A DNA stretch of 22,043 nucleotides from CAMDWQ01 sp964543965 (GTDB lineage: Bacteria > Omnitrophota > Gorgyraeia > 2-02-FULL-51-18), in NCBI GenBank assembly GCA_964543965.1, contig CAZJAX010000021.1, forward strand, positions 1-22,043. Reading direction: 5' to 3'. Shown here one piece after another: positions 15,318 to 22,043 of the stretch (position 1 is its first letter; every line of letters starts with the position of its first letter). The position numbers and the translations under genes were made by a program. The notes beneath the pieces are model-generated. The model saw only the letters and a list, made by a program, of their open reading frames with translations. It was not told the origin of the DNA and searched no databases.

Positions 15318-15391
15318 GCGGGTGTAGTTCAGTGGTAGAATAGAAGCTTCCCAAGCTTCGGATGCGGGTTCGATTCCCGCCACCCGCTCCA
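15318..15391 (+). tRNA. tRNA-Gly (anticodon CCC)
   Basis: A complete 74-nt cloverleaf with encoded CCA. The acceptor stem GCGGGTG pairs perfectly with CACCCGC, the discriminator is T, and the D-arm contains AGTGGTAGA with G18G19. The anticodon stem GAAGC/GCTTC (15343-15347 and 15355-15359) encloses TTCCCAA with CCC at 15350-15352. The T-arm is GCGGG-TTCGATT-CCCGC. It reads GGG codons. It lies 19 nt after the sugar kinase gene; a T-rich run precedes it but I see no convincing promoter of its own. Confidence 0.97.
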
Positions 15392-15622
15392 TTTTATCCC
15401 GATATTAAGCCCGGCAAGGCGTACAAACTCTCAGTTATTCCTTCATTATTTTTTTGACGAAAACATTCCAAGGAGTTATCATATTCATACTTGGATTTGA
15501 GCCTTACCCGCTGTATTTTGTGACCTGATCAGAGATCATTTTGCGGGATGGATAAAGCGGCGCCTGAGCCAAAAATTTTGAAAGTATTCACTCCAAACCT
15601 TTTTATGTTTTAAAGGCTTTTC
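15392..15622 (+). other. Gene-free stretch between tRNA-Gly and the ATPase gene
   Basis: This 231-nt AT-richer region is the longest gap in the window. It holds the promoter candidate at 15454-15482, then an untranslated leader of about 134 nt. Inside the leader are a small hairpin, TGATC-AGA-GATCA at 15526-15538, and a possible 21-codon reading frame (ATG 15548 to TAA 15613) that ends 9 nt before the ATPase ATG. No Rho-independent terminator with a T-run follows the tRNA. No repeat or attachment-site pair was found. Confidence 0.6.
15454..15482 (+). promoter_or_regulatory. Strong sigma-70-type promoter candidate for the ATPase gene
   Basis: TTGACG at 15454-15459 and TATCAT at 15477-15482, each 5 of 6 to consensus, separated by the ideal 17 nt. 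It is the best -35/-10 pair I find in a non-coding part of the window. The start would be near 15489, giving a leader of about 134 nt. Confidence 0.6.
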
Positions 15623-17263
15623 ATGTTCAGTGATCCGGTCATCGGAGATTCTTTTTTCGGCCGCCAGGACATCCTGGATCTTCTGCATAAGCGCGCTACC
15701 GCGCTGAAGTCGGGGTATCGGCAGAACGTCGCGATCATAGGCCATCAGCAGCTCGGCAAGACCTCCATTCTCCGTCATTTCCTTTTCACGTTACGCGACC
15801 CCGAGATCCTTTCCGTCTACGTCGAGATCAAGCTGCAGTCGCTGGATTATTTCGTCGACCAGTTTATACGCTCGCTGCTGTTTCAGTATCTGGCTCAGAC
15901 TCAGGAAGTTAATCCCACGGAGTCGTTGGAAAAGCTCGTTGTTTCAGCGCAGCCGTCGATCCCTAAAACGGTGACGCGTATCCGGGAGATCTCCGATCTT
16001 CTGAAGAACCGCCACGCCGAAGAGGCTTACACCAAGCTTTTTGAGCTCACATCCATTGTCAAAGCCGAGACGGGGAAGAACTGCATCGTGGTTTTGGACG
16101 AGTTCCATCGTCTTGGCGAGTTCGGCATCAAGAACGCCTTTTACGATTTCGGGCGGCGCATCATGGTGCAGAAAGATACGATGTATCTTTTGGCTAGTTC
16201 CTCGTTTTCTGCCAGCCGCAAGATCTTGGCTGAGAAGCTTTCGCTGCTCTTCGGCAATTTCGAGCGTATTTATCTAGAAAACTTCGATTTTGAGACGTCC
16301 TTCGCGTTCATCGAGAAAAAAATACAGCCTTTGCACATGAGCAAAGACCTGAGAAATTATCTCGTCTCTTTCACTGACGGGCACCCGTTTTTTCTGGAAA
16401 CCATTGCTGCGAGGATCCGCGAGTGGTCGCTGTCGCAGGGCCGTGAGCAGGCATCCACGTCCGATACAGCGGAAGTCTTTTACCGTCTTTTCTATGAATC
16501 TCAGGGCGTGCTTAATCAGTATTTCATGAAGCTGATCTCGCCCTGGACGCAGGCGCGCTCGAGAGGGAAGCACCTACTGATCCTGGCGGAGATCGCGCGG
16601 GGAAACAATCGCTTGAAGGAGATAGCGTGCGCGCTGAATATGAGCCAAAAAGAGGCTTCGTCTCAGCTGCATGAACTCATGGAGTACGAACTGCTCGTCA
16701 AAACCGGCGTGTTTTACCGTTTTCACAATAAAATTTTCAGGTTCTGGCTCCGCGAAGTCTACGAGAAGAAGGAGCTTTCGCTGCTCGGCGCCGCAGGCAA
16801 GAAGGAGGCGTTCGCCGCTGAGGTGCTTCGCGATATCAATGAGCATGCGGAGATCTTGGCACTGGGTGTGGTGCAGCGCGTGGAAGGGCTTTTTTCCGAA
16901 TTTCGCAATGACCTGGTCGAATTCGGAGAGAAAAAGAGAAAATTGCCGCATTTTACCGAAGTGCTCCGATCGGCAGAGATGCATGGACGGGACTTGTCGA
17001 GCCGCATCGTCGCCAGGGGCAGCGGCCGCTGCTGGGTTTGTCAGGTGACCCAGGAAAAGGCCACCGAGAAGGAAGTGATGGAGCTTGTTCAGGGATCCCC
17101 CAAGAACAAGACGGCTCACACCAAGGTCCTTTTGGCGCTCAAGGGTATTGATGACAACGGAAAGCTGCTGGCCAAGGAAAAGCGCGTGCTCACGCTGGGG
17201 CTTTCCCGCATCAACCTTCTGATGGATCTTTACGGAAAACCTCCGATCGTATTTCATGAATAG
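15623..17263 (+). CDS. AAA/STAND-like ATPase of the archaeal-ATPase / DUF234-like type
   Basis: A 546-aa cytoplasmic protein. The N-terminal ATPase has the FFGRQDIL lead-in (11-18), Walker A GHQQLGKT (40-47) and Walker B CIVVLDEF (154-161), followed by a LLASSSF sensor-like strand. A winged-helix region follows (about 325-385, with RLKEIACALNMSQKEASSQLHELMEYELL) and then YRFHNKIFRFWLREVY, the junction seen in DUF234-type proteins, whose C-terminal part often resembles a degraded nuclease fold. Function in this family is mostly unknown. A Walker B with D-E and an unusual QQ in the P-loop are seen, but GK[T] is intact. The gene has its own promoter candidate and overlaps the HIT gene by 8 nt. 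It is the most accessory-looking gene here. Confidence 0.88.
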   Translation: MFSDPVIGDSFFGRQDILDLLHKRATALKSGYRQNVAIIGHQQLGKTSILRHFLFTLRDPEILSVYVEIKLQSLDYFVDQFIRSLLFQYLAQTQEVNPTESLEKLVVSAQPSIPKTVTRIREISDLLKNRHAEEAYTKLFELTSIVKAETGKNCIVVLDEFHRLGEFGIKNAFYDFGRRIMVQKDTMYLLASSSFSASRKILAEKLSLLFGNFERIYLENFDFETSFAFIEKKIQPLHMSKDLRNYLVSFTDGHPFFLETIAARIREWSLSQGREQASTSDTAEVFYRLFYESQGVLNQYFMKLISPWTQARSRGKHLLILAEIARGNNRLKEIACALNMSQKEASSQLHELMEYELLVKTGVFYRFHNKIFRFWLREVYEKKELSLLGAAGKKEAFAAEVLRDINEHAEILALGVVQRVEGLFSEFRNDLVEFGEKKRKLPHFTEVLRSAEMHGRDLSSRIVARGSGRCWVCQVTQEKATEKEVMELVQGSPKNKTAHTKVLLALKGIDDNGKLLAKEKRVLTLGLSRINLLMDLYGKPPIVFHE

Positions 17264-17732
17264 ACTCTGGGCTCCGTGGCGCAGAAAGTTTTTGGCGCAT
17301 CCGAAACCCAAAGGCTGCATCTTCTGTGTACTGCCTAAATCCCAAAACGACCGAAAGAATCTGATCGTTGAGCGCGGGGACACTGTTTTTTCGATGCTGA
17401 ACCTGTACCCCTACAACAATGGACACGTGTTGATCTCGCCCTACAGGCATTTGGCGAGCCCGGAGCTTATGACCGAAGGGGAATGGGCGGAGCTTTTTCT
17501 TTATGTAAAGCGCTCCAAGGCGGCCTTGGACCGGGTCCTTAAGCCGCATGGATACAACATGGGTATCAACGTCGGCGCTGCGGCCGGGGCCGGCTTTGAC
17601 AAGCACGTTCACTTTCATCTCGTGCCGCGTTGGGGAGGAGACACCAATTTCATGCCGGTCGTGGGCGGACAAAAAGTCATTTCTGAATCCCTGGATGAAT
17701 TGTGGAAGCGTCTGGTGAAGGATCTCCGATGA
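17256..17732 (+). CDS. HIT-family nucleotide hydrolase/phosphorylase (Ap4A-phosphorylase-like)
   Basis: A 158-aa histidine-triad protein that acts on dinucleoside polyphosphates or nucleotide esters. The triad reads HVHFHLVPRW, with His117, His119 and His121. LWAPWR at the N terminus, the CxxC at Cys21/24, LNLYPYNNGHVLI and GGDTNFMPVV match bacterial diadenosine tetraphosphate phosphorylase-like HIT proteins such as mycobacterial Rv2613c. The substrate is inferred. ATG 17256 lies in the end of the ATPase gene. It directly precedes dgt with an ATGA overlap, so two nucleotide-cleaning enzymes are coupled. Confidence 0.93.
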   Translation: MNRLWAPWRRKFLAHPKPKGCIFCVLPKSQNDRKNLIVERGDTVFSMLNLYPYNNGHVLISPYRHLASPELMTEGEWAELFLYVKRSKAALDRVLKPHGYNMGINVGAAAGAGFDKHVHFHLVPRWGGDTNFMPVVGGQKVISESLDELWKRLVKDLR

Positions 17733-18892
17733 ATATCCGGACGCGCCCCCAGCTTGAGCGGGAAGAGAGAAGTCTGCTGGCGTCCTATGCGTGTAAAAGC
17801 GGGGATTCTAAGGGACGCATGCACCCGGAAAAGGAACATCCTTACCGCACAGCCTATCAGCGCGACCGCGACCGGATTATCCACTCGACCGCATTCCGGC
17901 GGCTTGAATACAAGACCCAGGTTTTTGTGAATCACGAGGGCGATTATTACCGCACGCGCTTGACCCACTCATTAGAAGCCAGTCAGATATCGCGCGTTAT
18001 CGCCAGCGCTCTCCGCCTAAACTCTGATCTTGTGGAGACTATCACTCTGGCGCACGACCTGGGCCACACGCCGTTCGGCCACGCCGGCGAGGACGAGCTC
18101 GAGGGCTTGATGAAGGAGCACGGGGGCTTCGATCACAACCTACAGAGTCTTCGTATTGTCGATTATCTTGAGGAAAGCTATCCTGATTTCCGAGGTCTGA
18201 ACCTCACCTACGAGTCACGCGTGGGTCTCTTCAAGCACCCCGAGCTCGCCGAGGAGGCTCAGAAGCGGGGGATGGGCAAGTTTGATCGCTTTCTTTCTCC
18301 CATCCTAGAGTCCCAGGTCGTCGACTTGGCTGATGAGATAGCCTACGATAATCACGATGTCGATGACGGGCTGGCTTCGGGGCTTATCAAAGAGTCCGAT
18401 CTGAACAAGCTCTCTCTTTGGCGTATCGCAAAAAAGGGGCTGAAGACCGTGCCCGGCATCACGCCTGCTGTGCACCGGTACGGGGTCATCAGACGCCTGA
18501 TCAATCTCGAGGTCTCCGATTTGCTTGCCCAGACGCAAAAAAATATCCGAAAGTTCGGGATCCGCACGCCGAAAGACGCGACAAAGAATAAGGGTTTCAT
18601 CGTCTCATTCAGCCCAGGGCTCACCGCTCAGCGCGAAGAGCTGCGGCAGTTCCTGAAAACACGTCTCTATCGCCACTACCGTGTCGTGCGCATGACCGAC
18701 AAGGCGCGGCGCTTTATTCGCGCGCTTTTCGAGGTATACCTCGCGCGGCCCGAACAGCTGCCTCCGGGCAGCCAGAAAAGGCTGAAGTCCGAGGGGGTGC
18801 CGCGCGTCGTCTGTGATTATATTGCGGGCATGACCGACCGCTACGCGCAGGATGAGTACAGGAAGTTTTTTGAGCCGTTCGAGAGGGTGTAG
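17729..18892 (+). CDS. dgt: Deoxyguanosinetriphosphate triphosphohydrolase-like protein
   Basis: HD-domain enzyme that removes triphosphate from dNTPs and trims the dNTP pool. The 387-aa product shows RDRIIHSTAFRRLEYKTQVF, THSLEAS with His80, and LAHDLGHTPFGHAGE with the His109-Asp110 pair and His113, all metal ligands of the dGTPase-like group. Substrate specificity in the short bacterial subgroup varies, so dGTP is not assured. ATG 17729 is chosen because it overlaps the HIT stop (ATGA) and has AAGGA 6 nt upstream; an in-frame ATG at 17702 lies further inside the HIT gene. The C terminus (RPEQLPPGSQKR, VCDYIAGMTDRYA) is typical. The next gene begins 2 nt after the stop. Confidence 0.94.
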   Translation: MNIRTRPQLEREERSLLASYACKSGDSKGRMHPEKEHPYRTAYQRDRDRIIHSTAFRRLEYKTQVFVNHEGDYYRTRLTHSLEASQISRVIASALRLNSDLVETITLAHDLGHTPFGHAGEDELEGLMKEHGGFDHNLQSLRIVDYLEESYPDFRGLNLTYESRVGLFKHPELAEEAQKRGMGKFDRFLSPILESQVVDLADEIAYDNHDVDDGLASGLIKESDLNKLSLWRIAKKGLKTVPGITPAVHRYGVIRRLINLEVSDLLAQTQKNIRKFGIRTPKDATKNKGFIVSFSPGLTAQREELRQFLKTRLYRHYRVVRMTDKARRFIRALFEVYLARPEQLPPGSQKRLKSEGVPRVVCDYIAGMTDRYAQDEYRKFFEPFERV

Positions 18893-18894
18893 GC

Positions 18895-20400
18895 ATGGAG
18901 TCAGTCCCCAATAACGATAAAGAGATATTAAGTCATTTCCTAAAGCATGAGGGAATGCAGAAGATCCGGGCGTCGATGCATTCGGAGCTTGGCAATCCTG
19001 TCTGGTGGCTCTTCTCAAAGCTGGACGGTGAATGCTACCGCATCGACGAGCCCGGGGACGCGCGCCAGTTCAGCAGCGCCGCCTGCATATCGACCGCGCT
19101 AAAAAAACACGCGGACAAGGGGCAGCCGTTCGTCTTCGAGGAGCCTGAAGGGCTGCCGCATTTCTGCATCCCGCTGCACATCAGCACCCGCCTTGCCGGC
19201 TATTTTGTTTTATCCGGAATACGAAAAAAAATGAATCCGGAGCGCTTGGATCTGGCTGCCGGCTATGTAACGCTGCTCATGGAGACATGTTACCGGGCCG
19301 AGGAGATCAACCGTCTTTCCGCGACCCTCCGTCCCCGTGCTATAGCGCTCTCGACCGTCCATACCGTGCACCGCATTATCAACTCGACACTGAACCTGAA
19401 CGAATTAGTATCGCGCCTTGGCCACTTGACGGCGCAGGTTCTGCGTGTGCAGCGCTGCTCCATCTATCTGGTCGAAAACGCAGGCATCGGCGGCGCTCGC
19501 CAAAAAAAGAACAAACGAGAGTTTCTTATCTGCAAGGCGCGTGTAGGTTTCCCGAAAAGCGGTCATCTTCCGGTCAAGATCGCATTCGGCCAGGGGGTGG
19601 AAGGCCGCGTGGCAAAAACCTCGGAAATGCTTCTCCGTAAGAAATTCATCTGCATACCGCTCATCGACGAAGACCTGATGGGCGTCGTGCTCGTGCGCGA
19701 CAAAAGAGATAAAAAACCCTTCAATCATTTCGATCTCGAGATCCTGACAACTCTCGCCGAGGAGGCTGTGATAGCGATCAAAAACGCGCAGCTTTACGAA
19801 GAGCAGCGGCGCGTGACTCTCGGTACCATCCAATCGTTGGCCGTCATCCTGGGAACCAAGGCGTCGACCGGAAGCCGTCTTTCGCAGGACGTTTTTCTTA
19901 AGCTCGCCACTGCGATCGGAGTGCATTTGCATTTGAACGAAGACCAGTCGCAGGCGCTGCACTATGCCTCGCTCTTAAAGGACACCGCGAAAGTCGGCAT
20001 CCCGGAGGAGATCTTAAGGAAATCAGGCAAACTCACCGGCGATGAGTTCAAGCTTTTGCGCGAGCATCCGATCCAGGGGGCGCGCATCGTCGAGCACTTC
20101 GAAAACCTTAAATCGGTCACCCCGATCATCCTTTATTCCCGAGAAAAGTTCGATGGAACGGGTTATCCTAAAGGCCTGGCGGGAGAGAAGATCCCTATAG
20201 GCGCGCGGATATTTTCAGTGCTCAACGCGTTCGAGGCCATCATTTCGGGACGTCCTTATCGCAGCCAAGCCTCGATTGAAGACGCCATGGAAGAGCTTTC
20301 GCGTAATCGCGGCACTCAGTTTGACCCCCGCGTCGTGGATGCGTTCGTTAAAGTTTTGAGCGACTCGAAGCTCTTGCGCCTGATCAAAAAGAATCGATGA
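18895..20400 (+). CDS. GAF-domain protein with degenerate HD-GYP domain
   Basis: A 501-aa soluble signalling protein. Residues about 25-135 look like a PocR/GAF-type sensor (QPFVFEEPEGLPHFCIPL). Residues 150-300 form a GAF domain (NLNELVSRLGHLTAQVL ... AEEAVIAIKNAQLYEE). Residues 310-490 are HD-GYP-like. HD-GYP enzymes hydrolyse cyclic di-GMP using metals held by an HD pair and an HH pair. Here HDIGK reads KDTAK (Lys362), HHER reads SREK (415-418), and AVADAYDA reads SVLNAFEA. One His (391) and DGTGYP (420-425) remain. It is therefore probably catalytically dead and may act as a c-di-GMP receptor or scaffold. It follows dgt by 2 nt and overlaps the next gene by ATGA. Confidence 0.92.
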   Translation: MESVPNNDKEILSHFLKHEGMQKIRASMHSELGNPVWWLFSKLDGECYRIDEPGDARQFSSAACISTALKKHADKGQPFVFEEPEGLPHFCIPLHISTRLAGYFVLSGIRKKMNPERLDLAAGYVTLLMETCYRAEEINRLSATLRPRAIALSTVHTVHRIINSTLNLNELVSRLGHLTAQVLRVQRCSIYLVENAGIGGARQKKNKREFLICKARVGFPKSGHLPVKIAFGQGVEGRVAKTSEMLLRKKFICIPLIDEDLMGVVLVRDKRDKKPFNHFDLEILTTLAEEAVIAIKNAQLYEEQRRVTLGTIQSLAVILGTKASTGSRLSQDVFLKLATAIGVHLHLNEDQSQALHYASLLKDTAKVGIPEEILRKSGKLTGDEFKLLREHPIQGARIVEHFENLKSVTPIILYSREKFDGTGYPKGLAGEKIPIGARIFSVLNAFEAIISGRPYRSQASIEDAMEELSRNRGTQFDPRVVDAFVKVLSDSKLLRLIKKNR

Positions 20401-21107
20401 GGCGAACCGCTCTATCCGTTCTCGCTGCGACCCTGATCCTGGCAGCTTCGTTCATCGCTTATTTTTCACGCCCCGAGGCCGCGGGCCGGCTTCTTTCCAA
20501 CTATCTTTCGATCCGCACGGGTGTCCGCATCGACATTGCTCAGGCGCGCGCTGCCGGATGGGGGAAAGTCCGCTTTACAGGCCTTCGGGCGGGAGGAGCA
20601 GAAGGCGAGGCTCACTGGCTTTTGGCTGAAGAGGGGGAGCTTGCCATCGATCGATTCCCCTTATCGCTGACAGCTTTACGGCTGGATCTAAAGCGTTTTT
20701 CTCTCCGAGGATCATTCCGGAAAAATGCGGCCGCCATGATGGATATGGTCTCATCTCAGAGAACCGATGCTGAGACTGCGGGGATATGGCCGTGGTTTGA
20801 TGAGGCCCGATTTTTCATACGGCAAGATCAGGGGAGCACCTCGGTCCGAGTTGCGGCTGTGAAGTCGGACGACCTTCATCTTTCAGGGAGGGTTCGGTTT
20901 GAAGGCAGAAACTTGGCAAAGATGAATTTTCGCTGGGCGGTTCCGGAGTCGCTTTTTTCGCAATGGCCGGGCGCCGCCGTGCGGAAAATTTGTCGGGAAA
21001 AGAAAGGCGGGCGCACTGCGGGCCAGGCAATAGGCGGCCAGACCTGGACATTGCGGGGTTCCCGGGGACCCCTCCTTCAGTTTTCCGCTATCCCGGCATC
21101 GAAATAG
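20397..21107 (+). CDS. Short AsmA-like anchored protein of unknown function
   Basis: A 236-aa protein. Residues 5-24 are a hydrophobic signal anchor after MRRT, so the bulk should lie in the periplasm. The segment NYLSIRTGVRIDIAQARA, then KVRFTGLRAGG and DRFPLSLTALRLDLKRFSLRGS, resembles the start of AsmA/TamB-like proteins, which are linked to lipid transport and outer membrane assembly. It is much shorter than they are, and the last 40 residues are basic and Gly-rich. I checked the other two frames for a continued domain and found no clear frameshift. A GC hairpin (21055-21072) lies within its 3' end. Similarity is by pattern only. Confidence 0.7.
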   Translation: MRRTALSVLAATLILAASFIAYFSRPEAAGRLLSNYLSIRTGVRIDIAQARAAGWGKVRFTGLRAGGAEGEAHWLLAEEGELAIDRFPLSLTALRLDLKRFSLRGSFRKNAAAMMDMVSSQRTDAETAGIWPWFDEARFFIRQDQGSTSVRVAAVKSDDLHLSGRVRFEGRNLAKMNFRWAVPESLFSQWPGAAVRKICREKKGGRTAGQAIGGQTWTLRGSRGPLLQFSAIPASK

Positions 21108-21109
21108 CC

Positions 21110-21138
21110 TTGAAGCAGGACGCACCGGCTGATAAACT
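21110..21138 (+). promoter_or_regulatory. Candidate extended -10 promoter for the SPOR-domain gene
   Basis: TTGAAG at 21110-21115 (4 of 6), a 17-nt spacer, and TAAACT at 21133-21138 (4 of 6) with extended TG at 21130-21131. The predicted start near 21145 is 2 nt from the ATG at 21147, and no Shine-Dalgarno sequence is present. This is the third gene in the window with the same geometry. Confidence 0.4.
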
Positions 21139-21146
21139 GATAAGCC

Positions 21147-21734
21147 ATGAATGAGATCAAACCGCAAGAAAACCAAAAAGAGCTTTTTTCCGATTTTGTT
21201 CCCGAGCCCCAGCGGAACGAACGAATCCCTTCGATAGCCAAAAGCCACAAACCCATTCTGATCTCGACGACCCTCGAGCAGATGCTCCTGATAAGCATCG
21301 TCATGATCTTGGTGTTCTGTCTCGTGTTTTTTCTGGGCGTTCTCCGGGGCCGATCAATGGGTGATCAGGGTTTTGCCGCAAGAGCCGCCGCCGAATCTCC
21401 CGCAGTAAGGAAACCTGTTCAAGTCAAAGCCGCCGTCCCTCAAGCCGCCGCCAAACCCGCCGCTATCCCTGGAGCCGTCAACAGAGATGGCTCGATCATG
21501 GTTGTCAGAGAGCAGGCCAAGCCGTATACGATCCAGATCCTGACGACCAAAAAGCGGGCGTATGCCGAGAGTGAAGCCGCCTCCCTGAAAAGCCGAGGGA
21601 TCAACAGCTGGGTGATGGCCTCTAACGAGTATTACGTCGTCTGCGTCGGAACGTATGCGAACAAAGAGGAGGCCAGGAAGGACCTGTCCTTCTTTGCGTC
21701 GAAGTATAAGGGCAGCTATCTGCGCCGCCGCTGA
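21147..21734 (+). CDS. SPOR-domain single-pass inner membrane protein
   Basis: SPOR domains bind denuded peptidoglycan glycan strands and often place proteins at the division septum. The 195-aa protein has a charged cytoplasmic N terminus (1-40), one membrane segment (about 46-67, MLLISIVMILVFCLVFFLGV), a low-complexity Ala/Pro/Val linker (78-112), and a C-terminal SPOR repeat (126-193) with PYTIQILTTKKRAYAESEAA and YVVCVGTYANKEEARKDL. The N-in, C-out topology matches FtsN/DedD-like proteins. It may take part in division or in cell wall upkeep; a specific name is not justified. ATG 21147 is preferred as the start because the promoter-like element ends just before it. Confidence 0.9.
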   Translation: MNEIKPQENQKELFSDFVPEPQRNERIPSIAKSHKPILISTTLEQMLLISIVMILVFCLVFFLGVLRGRSMGDQGFAARAAAESPAVRKPVQVKAAVPQAAAKPAAIPGAVNRDGSIMVVREQAKPYTIQILTTKKRAYAESEAASLKSRGINSWVMASNEYYVVCVGTYANKEEARKDLSFFASKYKGSYLRRR

Positions 21735-21852
21735 GCCCTAAAAACAGACTTTATTGAGACTGCGCCAAACCTCCTTTTGGCCCTGATTCCAGGGTAGATT
21801 CCTGGGCTCTGCTATGGTACACTAATCGCTCTAAAAGAAAGGGGTTTTGTGT
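21735..21852 (+). other. Intergenic region with overlapping short inverted repeats
   Basis: Three short inverted repeats occur in 118 nt. GCCAAA/TTTGGC pairs at 21764-21769 and 21776-21781. CCCTG/CAGGG pairs at 21781-21785 and 21790-21794. CCAGG/CCTGG pairs at 21789-21793 and 21801-21805 and would compete with the second. None has a T-run, so a Rho-independent terminator is not supported. The -10 candidate at 21818-21823 and a Shine-Dalgarno-like AAAGGGG follow. Confidence 0.45.
21795..21823 (+). promoter_or_regulatory. Candidate promoter for the small basic protein gene
   Basis: TACACT at 21818-21823 (4 of 6) with extended TG at 21815-21816, and a poor -35, TAGATT at 21795-21800, with 17-nt spacing. 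It would give a leader of about 23 nt containing AAAGGGG about 9 nt before the ATG at 21853. In contrast to three other starts, this gene would have a normal leader and ribosome binding site. Confidence 0.35.
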
Positions 21853-22043
21853 ATGTCGATTCATTCCAGTTTGAGAGCAAGCGGCGGAAGCAACAAGCAC
21901 CGCTCAGTGCTGAAGCGTTTCGAGCGTCTTAAAACGCTGAAAGACAAGAGCCTTTGGAGCGAGGAAAAGTCAGTTCTCGGTATCCCCAAAGTTAAGCAGC
22001 AAAAATTGAAGGTCAAGAAGGAAAAGGCAGCCGCGGCTGAGGG
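21853..22043 (+). CDS. Small basic protein of the Chlamydiae/Verrucomicrobia type, 3' truncated
   Basis: The reading frame runs 63 codons to the window edge without a stop. The product is very basic and starts MSIHSSLRASGGSNKHRSVL, followed by KRFERLKTLK, a W and a VLGIPKVK turn. This layout (HSSL, RSVLKRFER, K..W..E.SV.GLPK) is the conserved pattern of a small basic protein that I know from Verrucomicrobia, Chlamydiae and related PVC bacteria. Its function is not established; nucleic acid or ribosome binding is plausible from its charge. It is the main phylogenetic clue here. The Lys/Ala-rich end (QKLKVKKEKAAAAE) extends beyond the usual core. The ATG follows AAAGGGG. Confidence 0.88.
   Translation, partial: MSIHSSLRASGGSNKHRSVLKRFERLKTLKDKSLWSEEKSVLGIPKVKQQKLKVKKEKAAAAE

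Noticed and set aside
15548..15613. 21-codon reading frame upstream of the ATPase gene as a real gene
   Set aside because: It has no good ribosome binding site or recognisable motif and could occur by chance; mentioned only as a possible leader peptide.
21055..21072. GC-rich 7-bp hairpin as a terminator for the dgt to AsmA-like row
   Set aside because: It is inside the coding sequence 35 nt before the stop and is followed only by a short, distant TTTT.
20940..21107. Frameshift in the 3' part of the AsmA-like gene
   Set aside because: One alternative frame soon meets a stop and the other gives no clearer domain; the annotated frame ends in a plausible strand-like segment.
1..22043. CRISPR array, insertion sequence, prophage or attachment-site repeats
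   Set aside because: No regularly spaced repeats, transposase or integrase motif, or paired flanking repeats were seen; gene content is mainly housekeeping.

Overview
The window is a gene-dense bacterial chromosome segment with every gene on the + strand, short gaps, and many 4-nt ATGA/GTGA/TTGA stop-start overlaps. Most genes are housekeeping. Phylum evidence comes from the 3' edge: a very small basic protein of a type I know from Verrucomicrobia, Chlamydiae and relatives. Together with PfkB-type kinase, flippase-like and heptose genes, this suggests a PVC-superphylum Gram-negative, most likely Candidatus Omnitrophota. That placement is inference; no rRNA is present.

Layout. 1-3321: priA (5' truncated), def and fmt, i.e. 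replication restart plus N-formylmethionine addition and removal. 3394-7721: an unrecognised 430-aa protein ending in one CBS-like motif, two tandem galactose-1-phosphate uridylyltransferase-family genes and a flippase-like membrane protein, probably sugar-nucleotide and envelope functions. 7718-12322: an M24 Xaa-Pro peptidase, efp, accB-accC (start of fatty-acid synthesis) and a phosphofructokinase with pyrophosphate-type residues. 12326-15298: gmhA and rfaE2 (ADP-heptose synthesis), thiD2 and thiE (thiamine phosphate synthesis), and a PfkB-family sugar kinase. 15318-15391: tRNA-Gly(CCC). 15392-15622: the longest gene-free stretch, with the best promoter in the window. 15623-21107: a DUF234-like ATPase, a HIT-family hydrolase, a dGTPase-like HD protein, a GAF/HD-GYP protein with lost metal ligands, and a short AsmA-like anchored protein. 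21147-22043: a SPOR-domain membrane protein and the 5' part of the small basic protein gene.

No insertion sequence, prophage, CRISPR array or defence island is visible. The points most worth a second look are biochemical deviations in familiar families: an EF-P with Gln where the modified Lys or Arg normally sits, a GalT paralogue without its nucleophilic His, an HD-GYP protein without HD or HH, a thiD2 reading frame overlapping thiE out of frame by 86 nt, and three gene starts with an extended -10 promoter placed so that transcription would begin at or next to the start codon (leaderless mRNA).
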